From the NCBI GenBank assembly GCA_910577735.1, contig CAJTOO010000028.1, forward strand, positions 1-35,979: a stretch of DNA of 35,979 bases, in the 5' to 3' direction. The position numbers and the translations under genes were made by a program. This stretch comes from an uncultured Lachnospiraceae bacterium (lineage in GTDB: Bacteria > Bacillota > Clostridia > Lachnospirales > Lachnospiraceae). The notes beneath the pieces were generated by a model. It worked only from the letters and a program-made list of their open reading frames with translations, ran no database searches and was not told where the DNA came from. Positions 5,422 through 15,700 of this stretch are shown here, in pieces. Position 1 is the stretch's first letter, and the number at the start of each line of letters is the position of its first letter.

Positions 5422-7539
5422 TTACTTCGCTTTTGCAGCCAATACTTTCTCCTGAACATTCTTCGGAACCTGTTCATACTTCTCAAAGAACATGGAGTAG
5501 TTGCCGCGGCCCTGTGTCTTGGAACGTAAGTCTGTGGAATAACCAAACATTTCAGCAAGCGGTACATAACCTTTGACCATCTTGCCGCCGCCGATATCTT
5601 CCATACCTTCGATACGTCCACGGCGGGAGTTGATGTCACCGATAACATCTCCCATATATTCTTCCGGCATGGTAACTTCCACTTTCATGATAGGCTCAAG
5701 CAGAACAGCGTTTGCCTTCTTCATTGCCTCCTTGAAACACATGGAACCTGCAATGTGGAATGCCATCTCAGAAGAGTCCACCTCATGGTAGGAACCGTCA
5801 TATACGTTTGCAGAGACACCCAGTACGGGGAATCCGCCAAGGATACCTGCCTTGGAAGCCTCTTCGATACCCTCGCCCACTGCCGGGATATATTCTTTCG
5901 GAATCGCACCGCCGACCACGGAAGTTTCGAACTTGAATGTCTCTTCACCGTTAGGATCCATGGGCTCGAATTTAACTTTACAGTGACCATACTGTCCACG
6001 GCCACCGGACTGCTTCGCATATTTGTATTCCTGATCCACAGGTTTGGTAAAGGTCTCCTTGTATGCAACCTGAGGTGCACCTACGTTAGCCTCCACCTTA
6101 TACTCACGCAGTAATCTGTCCACAATGATTTCCAGATGAAGCTCACCCATACCTGCGATGATTGTCTGACCTGTCTCCTGATCTGTATGAGCACGGAAAG
6201 TAGGATCCTCTTCCGCAAGTTTTGCCAATGCCTCACCCATCTTACCCTGTCCTGCCTTGGTCTTCGGCTCGATTGCCAGCTCGATAACCGGCTCCGGGAA
6301 CTCCATGGACTCCAGGATAACAGGATGCTGCTCGTCACAGATAGTATCACCGGTTGCAGTGAACTTAAATCCTACTGCTGCTGCAATATCGCCGGAGTAA
6401 ACTTTATCAAGTTCCGCTCTCTTGTTTGCATGCATCTGCAGGATACGTCCGATACGCTCCTTCTTATCCTTTGTAGCATTATATACATAGGAACCGGAAT
6501 TGCAGGTACCTGAGTATACTCTGAAGAACGCCAGCTTACCTACAAAAGGATCAGCCATAATCTTAAATGCCAGTGCTGCAAAAGGCTCATCGTCAGATGA
6601 ATGTCTCTCAATCTCATTGCCGTCCATATCGGTACCCTTAATAGAAGCAATATCCGTAGGTGCCGGCATATACTCTAAGATTGCATCCAAAAGCTTCTGT
6701 ACGCCTTTGTTTCTGTACGCAGAACCGCAGCACACAGGAATCGCTTTACATTCGCAGGTTCCCTTACGCAATGCTGCCTTCAGCTGGTCTACAGAAGGTG
6801 TCTCACCTTCCAGGTACATCATGGTAAGGTCATCATCCAACTCACAGATCTTCTCAACCAGTTCATCCCGATACATCGCTGCATCGTCTTCCATATCTGC
6901 CGGTATCTCTGTGATAGAAATATCCTCACCCTTATCATCATTATAGATATAAGCTTTCATCTCGAATAAGTCGATGATTCCCTTGAAATCATCCTCTTTT
7001 CCGATAGGAAGCTGTAAAATAATTGTGTTTTTACCTAATCTTGTTCTGATCTGTTCTACAGCGCCATAGAAATTAGCACCTAAGATATCCATCTTATTGA
7101 TAAATGCCATTCTGGGTACGTTGTAGGTATCAGCCTGTCTCCACACGTTTTCTGACTGTGGCTCTACGCCACCCTTCGCACAAAATACGCCTACAGCACC
7201 ATCAAGTACACGGAGTGAACGCTCAACTTCTACAGTAAAGTCAACGTGGCCAGGAGTATCAATGATGTTGATACGATGCTCTAATGCGCCCGGCTTCGGT
7301 TTGCAGTTCTCTTCCAAAGTCCAGTGGCATGTAGTAGCGGCTGATGTGATCGTGATACCTCTCTCCTGCTCCTGCTCCATCCAGTCCATGGTAGCAGTGC
7401 CTTCATGAGTATCACCAATCTTATAGTTTACACCAGTATAATAAAGGATACGCTCTGTCAATGTCGTCTTACCGGCATCAATATGAGCCATAATACCAAT
7501 ATTTCTGGTTCTCTCTAATGGATATTCTCTTCCAGCCAA
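5422..7539 (-). CDS. fusA: Elongation factor G, with a TTG start codon
   Basis: EF-G is the translocation GTPase; with ribosome recycling factor it also splits ribosomes. At 705 residues it has normal EF-G length. The G domain carries AHIDAGKT at 18-25, the RGITITSAA switch, DTPGHVDFT and NKMD. Later parts include the domain IV segment GGRGQYGHC and the C-terminal domain around MKVEVTMPEEYMGDVIGD. The start codon is TTG, 8 nt after AAGGAGG; no ATG in frame lies close enough to replace it, because the next Met is within the P-loop region. The gene follows rpsG by 22 bp, so they share a transcript. TTG on such a highly made protein is notable. Confidence 0.97.
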   Translation of the reverse strand: MAGREYPLERTRNIGIMAHIDAGKTTLTERILYYTGVNYKIGDTHEGTATMDWMEQEQERGITITSAATTCHWTLEENCKPKPGALEHRINIIDTPGHVDFTVEVERSLRVLDGAVGVFCAKGGVEPQSENVWRQADTYNVPRMAFINKMDILGANFYGAVEQIRTRLGKNTIILQLPIGKEDDFKGIIDLFEMKAYIYNDDKGEDISITEIPADMEDDAAMYRDELVEKICELDDDLTMMYLEGETPSVDQLKAALRKGTCECKAIPVCCGSAYRNKGVQKLLDAILEYMPAPTDIASIKGTDMDGNEIERHSSDDEPFAALAFKIMADPFVGKLAFFRVYSGTCNSGSYVYNATKDKKERIGRILQMHANKRAELDKVYSGDIAAAVGFKFTATGDTICDEQHPVILESMEFPEPVIELAIEPKTKAGQGKMGEALAKLAEEDPTFRAHTDQETGQTIIAGMGELHLEIIVDRLLREYKVEANVGAPQVAYKETFTKPVDQEYKYAKQSGGRGQYGHCKVKFEPMDPNGEETFKFETSVVGGAIPKEYIPAVGEGIEEASKAGILGGFPVLGVSANVYDGSYHEVDSSEMAFHIAGSMCFKEAMKKANAVLLEPIMKVEVTMPEEYMGDVIGDINSRRGRIEGMEDIGGGKMVKGYVPLAEMFGYSTDLRSKTQGRGNYSMFFEKYEQVPKNVQEKVLAAKAK

Positions 7540-7561
7540 GGTTTTTTCCTCCTTATATTAC

Positions 7562-8032
7562 TTAGAAACGATAGTGCGCAAAAGCCTTGTTTGCCTCTGC
7601 CATCTTGTGCATATCTTCTTTTCTCTTCACGGCTGCGCCTGTATTGTTCGCAGCATCTAAAATCTCATTTGCAAGTCTCTGTTCCATGGTCTTTTCGCCT
7701 CTCTTACGAGAAAACATTACCAACCAACGAAGACCAAGCGCCTGCCGTCTGTCCGGACGAACCTCAATCGGCACCTGATAGGTAGCGCCACCGATACGTC
7801 TCGCCTTAACTTCGAGAACGGGCATGATATTGTTCATAGCCTCCTCAAATACATCGAGCGCCGGCTTGCCAGCCTTCTCCTCCACTCTTGCAAATGCTCC
7901 GTATACAATCTTCTGTGCAACACCCTTCTTACCATCCAACATGATATTGTTGATAAGCTTGGTCACTACTTTATTATTGTATAAAGGATCTGCTAATACA
8001 TCTCTCTTTGCAATATGTCCTTTACGTGGCAC
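7562..8032 (-). CDS. rpsG: 30S ribosomal protein S7
   Basis: S7 is the primary binder of the 3' major domain of 16S rRNA and lines the mRNA exit and E site. The 156 residues match the family length. The sequence begins MPRKGHIAKRDVLADPLYNN and carries the conserved GGATYQVPIEV region, RWLV, the basic KRGEKTM segment and the end KAFAHYRF. The start is GTG with AAGGAGGGA upstream. It lies between rpsL and fusA in the standard str order, but here 381 bp separate it from rpsL and most of that gap is repeat DNA. Confidence 0.97.
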   Translation of the reverse strand: MPRKGHIAKRDVLADPLYNNKVVTKLINNIMLDGKKGVAQKIVYGAFARVEEKAGKPALDVFEEAMNNIMPVLEVKARRIGGATYQVPIEVRPDRRQALGLRWLVMFSRKRGEKTMEQRLANEILDAANNTGAAVKRKEDMHKMAEANKAFAHYRF

Positions 8033-8229
8033 GATTCTTCCCTCCTTATTAAAATTAATAATTCACCGGTACTCACATGTGTCCTCTAATTCAATGTGTC
8101 CGTGCGGTTTTCTATCAATAAGAATCCCAACACTAAATTAGTTCTGTTTGTGGTCCTGATTACCTAACCTAATTCCTGCGATACTAAGCCTGAAAAGTAT
8201 AGAAAAAATAAATTGGAAACAAATTTTCC

Positions 8230-8412
8230 TTCAGGTGCAGGTTTGCTTGCCAAACCCGCAGACATTAATTTGCTCACAAATTTTTCTTCCTTCAGACGCA
8301 GGTTTGCTTGCCAAACCTACAAATGTTAATTTGCTCACAAATTTTTCTTCCTTCAGACGCAGGTTTGCTTGCCAAACCTGCAGACGTTAATTTGCGCAGC
8401 AAATTTACGTCA
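8230..8412 (-). repeat. Three tandem 61-bp hairpin repeats between rpsL and rpsG
   Basis: Three copies start at 8230, 8291 and 8352 with an exact 61-bp period, ending 1 bp before the rpsL stop codon. In the mRNA sense each copy can form two hairpins. The first has arms GCAGGTTTG and CAAACCTGC around a 5-nt loop; the second has arms AATTTG and CAAATT around a short loop. Differences between copies in the first stem turn Watson-Crick pairs into G-U pairs and so keep the fold, which suggests that the RNA structure matters. There is no U-run after any stem, so they are not classic terminators. The function is unknown; mRNA processing, stability or spacing between S12 and S7 translation are options. 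Confidence 0.85.
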
Positions 8413-8413
8413 C

Positions 8414-8833
8414 TTATTTCGCTTTCTTAGGTCTCTTAGCGCCGTACTTGGAACGAGCCTGTTTTCTGTTAGCGACTCCCGCAGTATCGAGGGTACCTCT
8501 GATGATGTGGTATCTCGTACCAGGTAAGTCCTTGACTCTTCCGCCACGAATAAGGACTACGCTATGCTCCTGCAGGTTATGACCCTCACCAGGGATATAG
8601 CTTGTCACTTCGATTCCGTTAGAAAGACGTACTCTGGCAATCTTTCTGAGCGCTGAGTTAGGCTTTTTAGGGGTAGCTGTCTTAACAGCGGTGCAGACAC
8701 CTCTCTTCTGCGGAGAAGCTGTATTAGTAGCTGCCTTATGAAGGGAGTTGTATCCTTTCAACAAAGCAGGTGCTGTGGACTTCTTTACAGAAGTCTGACG
8801 ACCCTTTCTGACTAACTGGTTAAATGTTGGCAT
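8414..8833 (-). CDS. rpsL: 30S ribosomal protein S12
   Basis: S12 acts in decoding at the A site. From the ATG at 8833 the protein has 139 residues, beginning MPTFNQLVRKGR. An in-frame GTG 9 nt further upstream overlaps the AGGAGGTG ribosome binding site and is not a plausible start. The insert of about 13 residues near position 20-35, relative to E. coli S12, is usual for Gram-positives. Conserved PQKRGVC, TPKKPNSALRK and GGRVKDLPG are present. The lysines at 56 and 101, corresponding to E. coli K43 and K88, are wild type, so no streptomycin-resistance change is seen. It is the first gene of its unit, with its own promoter at 8918-8946. Confidence 0.97.
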   Translation of the reverse strand: MPTFNQLVRKGRQTSVKKSTAPALLKGYNSLHKAATNTASPQKRGVCTAVKTATPKKPNSALRKIARVRLSNGIEVTSYIPGEGHNLQEHSVVLIRGGRVKDLPGTRYHIIRGTLDTAGVANRKQARSKYGAKRPKKAK

Positions 8834-8886
8834 TCTTTTCACCTCCTGTATGATTGATTCCCAGCCTCTTTGGCTTTATGGCGCAC

Positions 8887-8941
8887 AAAAAAAACGTATT
8901 CACGTGCACACTCAAATAGTATACTTGCCCGTGAATACGTT
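8887..8941 (-). terminator. Terminator-like hairpin after rpoC that encloses the rpsL promoter
   Basis: A perfect 12-bp stem (8930-8941 with 8893-8904; minus-strand arms AACGTATTCACG and CGTGAATACGTT) with a 25-nt loop runs directly into eight T on the minus strand (8887-8894). It lies 21 bp after the rpoC stop. A stem plus T-run is a good intrinsic terminator, though the loop is long. The loop DNA holds the -10 element of the rpsL promoter. Confidence 0.75.
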
Positions 8942-8946
8942 GTCAA
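8918..8946 (-). promoter_or_regulatory. SigmaA promoter of rpsL-rpsG-fusA
   Basis: Minus strand: consensus TTGACA at 8941-8946, 17-bp spacer, TATACT at 8918-8923, with initiation expected near 8911, inside the loop of the rpoC terminator hairpin. Transcripts starting here carry only the 3' arm and cannot form the hairpin; read-through transcripts can. That keeps terminator and promoter from conflicting. Confidence 0.85.
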
Positions 8947-8971
8947 TACATTTTTCCTTGAAATTACTTAA

Positions 8972-11900
8972 TTATTCGAGGATTTCAGCCTCTAAAGCCT
9001 CATCGGTCTCCTCGATGATATCTTCTTCCTCAAACTCCTCCGCGTCGTCAAAGTCCTCAATCTCATCCACATCTACCAGCTCGATCTCGTCCTCTTCCAG
9101 AGAATCCTCATCAAAGTCAATCTCATCATCCATATTGAGCCTGCTCAACAGATTCTCGTCTGTGCTGAGTCTGGTGTCGCGGTAACGCTTCATACCGGTA
9201 CCGGCCGGAATCAGCTTACCGATGATCACGTTCTCTTTCAGTCCGATCAGGGCATCTACTTTACCCTTGATAGCCGCCTCAGTCAGAACCTTTGTGGTCT
9301 CCTGGAAGGATGCTGCTGACAGGAAGGAATCTGTCGCCAGTGCCGCTTTGGTAATACCCAACAGAATCTGCTTGCCGTCTGCCGGTTCTTTCCCCTCGCT
9401 GATAAGCTTCTCATTCATATCTTCATATTCCAGAACGTCCACCAGTGTTCCAGGCAGGAAGTCTGTATCACCGTTGTTCTCGATACGCACTTTCTTAAGC
9501 ATCTGGCGCACGATCACTTCGATATGCTTATCGGAAATATCCACACCCTGCAGACGATACACTCTCTGTACCTCACGCAGCATATAATCCTGTACAGCAC
9601 GGATTCCCTTAATCTTTAACAGGTCATGAGGATTGACACTACCCTCTGTGAGTTCATCACCGGCCTCTAACACTGCCCCGTCTAACACTTTGATTCTGGA
9701 TCCATAAGGAATCAGATAGGTCTTGGATTCGCCTGTCTCATTATTGGTGATCATGATCTCACGTTTTTTCTTAGTATCCTTGATGATAGCCACGCCGCCA
9801 AACTCTGCGATAATCGCAAGTCCTTTCGGTTTACGTGCCTCAAAAAGCTCCTCTACACGGGGAAGACCCTGTGTGATATCATCACCAGCCACACCGCCGG
9901 TATGGAAGGTACGCATGGTAAGCTGTGTACCAGGCTCACCAATGGACTGTGCCGCAATGATACCTACAGCCTCACCAACCTGAACAGCCTCGCCTGTAGC
10001 CATGTTTGCACCATAACACTTCGCACAGATACCCACATGGGAGCGGCATGTTAAGATGGTACGAATCTTTACTTCCTCTACCGGTTCGCCCTTTTCATTC
10101 ACGCCCACGCTTAAAATCTTTGCAGCCCGGGCAGGCGTGATCATGTGATTTCTCTTCACAATCATCTTGCCGTCTTTATCTTTAATATCCTCACAGGAGA
10201 AACGTCCTGTAATTCTGTCTTTTAATCCTTCGATGGTCTCCTTGCCGTCCATGAACGCCTTGACAACCATGCCGGAAATATCCTCTTTGCCTTCACAGCA
10301 ATCCATCTCACGGATGATCAGTTCCTGAGATACGTCCACCATTCTTCTGGTCAGATAACCGGAGTCAGCGGTACGAAGCGCGGTATCGGACAGACCTTTA
10401 CGTGCCCCGTGAGCAGACATGAAATATTCCAGTACATCCAGACCTTCACGGAAGTTGGATTTAATGGGCAGCTCGATGGTACGTCCTGTGGTATTTGCCA
10501 TCAGACCACGCATACCTGCCAGCTGTTTGATCTGCTGGTTGGAACCACGGGCACCGGAGTCCGCCATCATGAAGATATTATTATATTTATCCAGTCCGGA
10601 GAGCAGAACTTCCGTAAGTTCCTTATCCGTCTCATTCCAGGTTTCCACAACCGCACGGTATCTTTCTTCTTCCGTGATCAGTCCGCGCCTGAAATTGACA
10701 GAAATCTTATCTACGGTAGCCTGTGCTGCCTCCAGCATTTCTTCCTTTCGAGCCGGCACTGTCATATCGGAAATCGATACCGTCATGGCCGCCTGTGTGG
10801 AATATTTATAACCGATGGACTTGATCATATCAAGCACTTCTGCGGTTCTTACCGCACCGTGAATATTGATGACCTTCTCCAGAATCTGTTTTAACTGTTT
10901 CTTACCCACATGGAAATCCACTTCCAGTTTCAGAAGATCTTCCGGATTGGTTCTGTCCACATAACCAAGATCCTGCGGTAAGATCTCATTGAAGAGGAAT
11001 CGGCCAAGGGTTGACTCCACATTCCCAGACACCACACTGCCGTCCGCGGTCTTCTTGGTCACTCTCACCCTGATTCTCGTATGCAGGGTACAAGCCTTAT
11101 TTTCATAGGCAAGAATGGCTTCATTCACATTCTTAAAGAACTTGCCCTCGCCCTGTGCGCCAGGCCTTTCCTGGGTCAGGTAATAGATACCAAGCACCAT
11201 ATCCTGGGAAGGCACCGCCACCGGACCGCCGTCCGAAGGTTTTAAGAGGTTATTCGGAGAAAGCAGAAGGAATCTGCACTCTGCCTGTGCCTCCACGGAA
11301 AGGGGCAGATGCACTGCCATCTGGTCACCGTCAAAGTCAGCGTTAAACGCCGTACATACGAGTGGATGCAGTTTGATTGCCTTACCTTCCACAAGAATCG
11401 GCTCAAAAGCCTGGATGCCGAGTCTGTGCAGAGTAGGCGCACGGTTTAACATCACCGGATGCTCTTTGATGACTTCCTCGAGCACATCCCATACCTGGGT
11501 ATCCAGTCTCTCCACCAGTTTCTTGGCAGCCTTAATATTCTGGGAAATCCCGCGGGATACCAGTTCTTTCATCACAAAGGGTTTAAACAGTTCGATTGCC
11601 ATTTCTTTGGGCAGACCGCACTGGTAAATCTTTAACTCAGGGCCTACCACGATAACCGATCGACCCGAATAGTCAACACGCTTACCAAGCAGATTCTGAC
11701 GGAAACGCCCTGATTTACCCTTTAACATATCGGACAGGGACTTTAATGCCCTGTTGCCAGGTCCTGTCACCGGACGCCCTCTTCTGCCGTTATCAATCAA
11801 CGCATCCACAGCCTCCTGCAGCATACGCTTCTCATTGCGGACAATGATATCTGGCGCGCCTAACTCCAAAAGTCTTTTCAGACGATTGTTTCTGTTGATA

Positions 11901-12703
11901 ATCCTTCTGTACAAATCATTTAAGTCAGATGTGGCAAAACGTCCGCCATCCAACTGTACCATAGGACGCAGATCTGGCGGAATGACCGGAATCGCATCCA
12001 TGATCATCCATTCCGGCTGATTTCCGGACTCTCTGAAAGCCTCCACGACTTCCAGTCTCTTGATGATACGGGCACGCTTCTGACCGGTGGACTCTTTCAG
12101 ACCTTCCTTCAGCTCAACTGCTTCCGACTCCAGGTTAATAGCCTGCAAAAGTTCCTTGATTGCCTCTGCACCCATGCCCACACGGAATTTATTGCCCCAG
12201 TTCTCCCTGGCATCCTGATATTCCTTCTCGGAGAGGACCTGCTTATATTCCAGATCCGTCTCTCCCCCGTCCAGCACAATATAGGACGCGAAGTAAAGCA
12301 CCTTCTCAAGCACTCTCGGGGACAGATCAAGAATCAATCCCATACGGCTCGGGATACCTTTAAAATACCAGATGTGGGATACAGGTGCTGCCAGCTCGAT
12401 ATGTCCCATACGCTCTCTGCGGACACTGGACTTGGTCACTTCCACACCACACCTGTCACAGACCACACCCTTATATCTGATCTTTTTATATTTACCGCAA
12501 TGACACTCCCAGTCCTTGCTGGGTCCAAAGATCTTCTCACAGAAAAGACCTTCTTTCTCGGGTTTTAACGTTCTATAATTGATAGTCTCAGGCTTCGTGA
12601 CCTCACCTCTGGACCACTCTCTGATCTTTTCAGGTGATGCCAATCCAATCTTGATCGCATCAAATGTCATAGGTTGATATGTTTCCTGTCTCGTTTCTGA
12701 CAT
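8972..12703 (-). CDS. rpoC: DNA-directed RNA polymerase subunit beta'
   Basis: This is the largest catalytic subunit of RNA polymerase. At 1243 residues it has the expected length for Clostridia without the large proteobacterial inserts. The first zinc site uses C67, C69, C82 and C85 (CHCGKYK and CDRCGVEV). The active-site loop NADFDGDQMAVH places the three Mg-binding aspartates at 456, 458 and 460. A second zinc site lies near residues 836-895 (ending CRSHVGICAKCYG), and the trigger-loop region contains MRTFHTGGVA. The last 55 or so residues form a strikingly acidic tail rich in Asp and Glu. It follows rpoB by 46 bp and is co-transcribed with it. Confidence 0.98.
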   Translation of the reverse strand: MSETRQETYQPMTFDAIKIGLASPEKIREWSRGEVTKPETINYRTLKPEKEGLFCEKIFGPSKDWECHCGKYKKIRYKGVVCDRCGVEVTKSSVRRERMGHIELAAPVSHIWYFKGIPSRMGLILDLSPRVLEKVLYFASYIVLDGGETDLEYKQVLSEKEYQDARENWGNKFRVGMGAEAIKELLQAINLESEAVELKEGLKESTGQKRARIIKRLEVVEAFRESGNQPEWMIMDAIPVIPPDLRPMVQLDGGRFATSDLNDLYRRIINRNNRLKRLLELGAPDIIVRNEKRMLQEAVDALIDNGRRGRPVTGPGNRALKSLSDMLKGKSGRFRQNLLGKRVDYSGRSVIVVGPELKIYQCGLPKEMAIELFKPFVMKELVSRGISQNIKAAKKLVERLDTQVWDVLEEVIKEHPVMLNRAPTLHRLGIQAFEPILVEGKAIKLHPLVCTAFNADFDGDQMAVHLPLSVEAQAECRFLLLSPNNLLKPSDGGPVAVPSQDMVLGIYYLTQERPGAQGEGKFFKNVNEAILAYENKACTLHTRIRVRVTKKTADGSVVSGNVESTLGRFLFNEILPQDLGYVDRTNPEDLLKLEVDFHVGKKQLKQILEKVINIHGAVRTAEVLDMIKSIGYKYSTQAAMTVSISDMTVPARKEEMLEAAQATVDKISVNFRRGLITEEERYRAVVETWNETDKELTEVLLSGLDKYNNIFMMADSGARGSNQQIKQLAGMRGLMANTTGRTIELPIKSNFREGLDVLEYFMSAHGARKGLSDTALRTADSGYLTRRMVDVSQELIIREMDCCEGKEDISGMVVKAFMDGKETIEGLKDRITGRFSCEDIKDKDGKMIVKRNHMITPARAAKILSVGVNEKGEPVEEVKIRTILTCRSHVGICAKCYGANMATGEAVQVGEAVGIIAAQSIGEPGTQLTMRTFHTGGVAGDDITQGLPRVEELFEARKPKGLAIIAEFGGVAIIKDTKKKREIMITNNETGESKTYLIPYGSRIKVLDGAVLEAGDELTEGSVNPHDLLKIKGIRAVQDYMLREVQRVYRLQGVDISDKHIEVIVRQMLKKVRIENNGDTDFLPGTLVDVLEYEDMNEKLISEGKEPADGKQILLGITKAALATDSFLSAASFQETTKVLTEAAIKGKVDALIGLKENVIIGKLIPAGTGMKRYRDTRLSTDENLLSRLNMDDEIDFDEDSLEEDEIELVDVDEIEDFDDAEEFEEEDIIEETDEALEAEILE

Positions 12704-12749
12704 CTTACACTATGCTCCTTCCAGATTATTTAAGGATCTTCTCTTGGTC

Positions 12750-15700
12750 TTATTCAAACTCCACTTCAAGATCCAGGTCATCTTCAGCCAAATCTTCTTC
12801 CTCGTCACTGGTCACAAGTTCCCCGCTGTCCTCATCAAACTCCTGCTTCTGGTAACCCATGGATCCCAGGGACTCGTTCTCGTAATCATAATTACGGGAA
12901 TCACCCTCTATCTCATAGCGATACTCATTCTCACCGTAATCGATGGTCTCCATGATCTCCACTTCGGTCTGATCGTCACGAAGGACTCTCACATCCAGAC
13001 CTAAGGACTGTAATTCCTTAAGCAATACCTTAAAGGACTCCGGCACACCAGGCTCCGGAATATTATCTCCCTTGATGATTGCCTCGTAAGTTTTGACACG
13101 TCCCACCACATCATCGGACTTCACAGTCAGGATTTCCTGCAGTGTATAAGCCGCACCATATGCCTCCAGCGCCCATACTTCCATCTCACCGAAACGCTGT
13201 CCGCCAAACTGTGCCTTACCGCCCAGAGGCTGCTGTGTTACCAGCGAGTAAGGACCTGTGGAACGCGCGTGGATCTTATCGTCTACCAGATGATGCAGTT
13301 TCAAGTAGTGCATGTGTCCGATTGTAACTGGTGAATCAAAATACTCACCTGTCCGTCCGTCCCGCAGTCTGACTTTACCATCCCTGGAAATCGGTACACC
13401 CTTCCACAGTTCACGGTGATCTCTGTTTTCATACAGATACTCCATGACCTCTGGTAAAAGTTCTTCTTTATGTCTCTTCTCGAACTCTTCCCATTCCAGA
13501 TTGACATAGTCATTGGCCAGATCCAGGGTATCCATGATATCATCCTCTTTCGCACCGTCAAACACCGGTGTTGCCACGTTAAAGCCAAGAGCCTTCGCAG
13601 CCAGGGACAGATGAATCTCCAGCACCTGCCCGATATTCATACGGGAAGGCACGCCCAGCGGATTCAACACGATATCAAGAGAACGGCCATTGGGCAGATA
13701 AGGCATATCCTCTACCGGCAGCACACGGGATACCACACCCTTGTTACCATGACGGCCTGCCATCTTATCGCCCACAGAAATCTTCCTCTTCTGTGCAATG
13801 TAAATGCGGACAGCCTGATTCACACCCGGAGAAAGTTCATCACCATTCTCTCTGGTAAATACCTTGGCATCCACAACAATACCATACTCACCGTGCGGCA
13901 CTTTCAGGGACGTATCACGTACTTCCCTTGCCTTCTCACCAAAGATGGCACGAAGCAGCCTCTCTTCCGCCGTCAGCTCGGTCTCTCCCTTAGGTGTCAC
14001 TTTACCCACCAGGATATCACCGGCGCGTACTTCCGCACCAATACGGATGATACCTCTGTCATCCAGATCTTTCAAAGCATCGTCACCCACGCCAGGCACA
14101 TCCCTTGTAATCTCTTCCGGTCCCAGTTTGGTGTCACGTGCTTCTGCTTCATATTCCTCAATGTGTACGGAAGTATAGACATCTTCCTGTACCAGTCTCT
14201 CACTTAAAAGGACTGCGTCCTCGTAATTATAACCTTCCCAGGTCATGAACCCGATTAACGGATTCTTACCAAGCGCCAGCTCACCGCCATCCGTGGAAGG
14301 GCCGTCCGCAATAACCTCACCCTGCTCCACATGGGCGCCTTTCTGCACAATAGGCTTCTGGTTGTAGCAGTTGGACTGGTTACTTCTGGAGAATTTGGAC
14401 AGATGGTACTCCATCTTCTCCCCATCATCACAGGTCACTTTGATTAGATTAGAAGATACATAATCAATGGTACCTGCTTTCTTCGCCACCACACAGACAC
14501 CCGAGTCCACAGCCGCCTTCGGCTCCATACCGGTTCCCACCACAGGCGTCTCTGTAAAGAGCAGCGGCACTGCCTGTCTCTGCATGTTGGATCCCATCAG
14601 CGCACGGTTCGCATCGTCGTTCTGCAAAAACGGAATGAGCGCCGTTGCCACCGAAAATACCATCTTCGGAGACACGTCCATATAATCAAACATGGCCTTG
14701 GGATATTCCTGGGTCTCCATCTTATAACGTCCGGATACACTGTTTCTCTTAAAATAGCCATCCTTGTCCAGAGGTGTGGAAGCCTGCGCCACATGGTAAT
14801 TATCTTCCTCGTCAGCCGTCATGTAGACTGCTTCATCAGTAACACGCGGATTCGCCGGGTCAGACTTATCAATTCTACGATAAGGCGCCTCCACAAATCC
14901 ATATTCATTAATCCTTGCATAAGATGCAAGGGAGTTGATCAGACCAATGTTCGGTCCCTCAGGCGTCTCGATAGGACACATTCTGCCATAGTGCGTATAA
15001 TGGACATCTCGCACCTCAAATCCCGCCCGGTCTCTGGACAGACCGCCCGGTCCCAATGCGGAAAGACGTCTCTTGTGTGTCAGCTCACCTAGCGGATTGT
15101 TCTGATCCATGAACTGTGACAGCTGAGAAGAACCAAAGAACTCCTTCACTGCCGCCTGCACCGGCTTGATGTTGATGAGCACCTGCGGGGAAATCTCCTC
15201 CGCATCATGGGTGGTCATTCTCTCGCGCACCACTCTCTCCAGCCTGGAAAGACCAATACGATACTGATTCTGCAAAAGCTCACCCACCGCACGGATACGA
15301 CGATTGCCCAGATGATCGATATCATCATCGTTGCCGATACCGTACTCCAGATGGATATTATAATTAATGGAAGCTAAAATATCTTCCTTAGTAATATGTT
15401 TCGGAATCAACTCGTGTACATTCTTCTGGATTGCCTCTGCAAGCATCCCCGGATCATCACTGTACTCCTGCAAAATCTGCTGTAATACAGGGAAATAAAC
15501 CAGCTCCGTAACACCCAGCTCTCTGGGATTGCAATCTACAAAGTTGGTGATATCCACCATCATATTGGAAAGAACCTTGACGTTCTTTTCCTCTGTCTGA
15601 ATCCATACAGCAGGCACAGCAGCATTCTGAATCATATCAGCCATCTCTGCCGTTATCTTATCTCCTGCCTTAGCCAGAATCTCACCTGTCAATGTATCCA

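Noticed and set aside
8230..8412. CRISPR array
   Set aside because: The units are whole 61-bp repeats with no unique spacers and no cas genes nearby.
8834..8842. GTG start three codons upstream for S12
   Set aside because: It lies within the Shine-Dalgarno sequence itself; the ATG at 8833 gives the usual MPTFNQLVRKG start.
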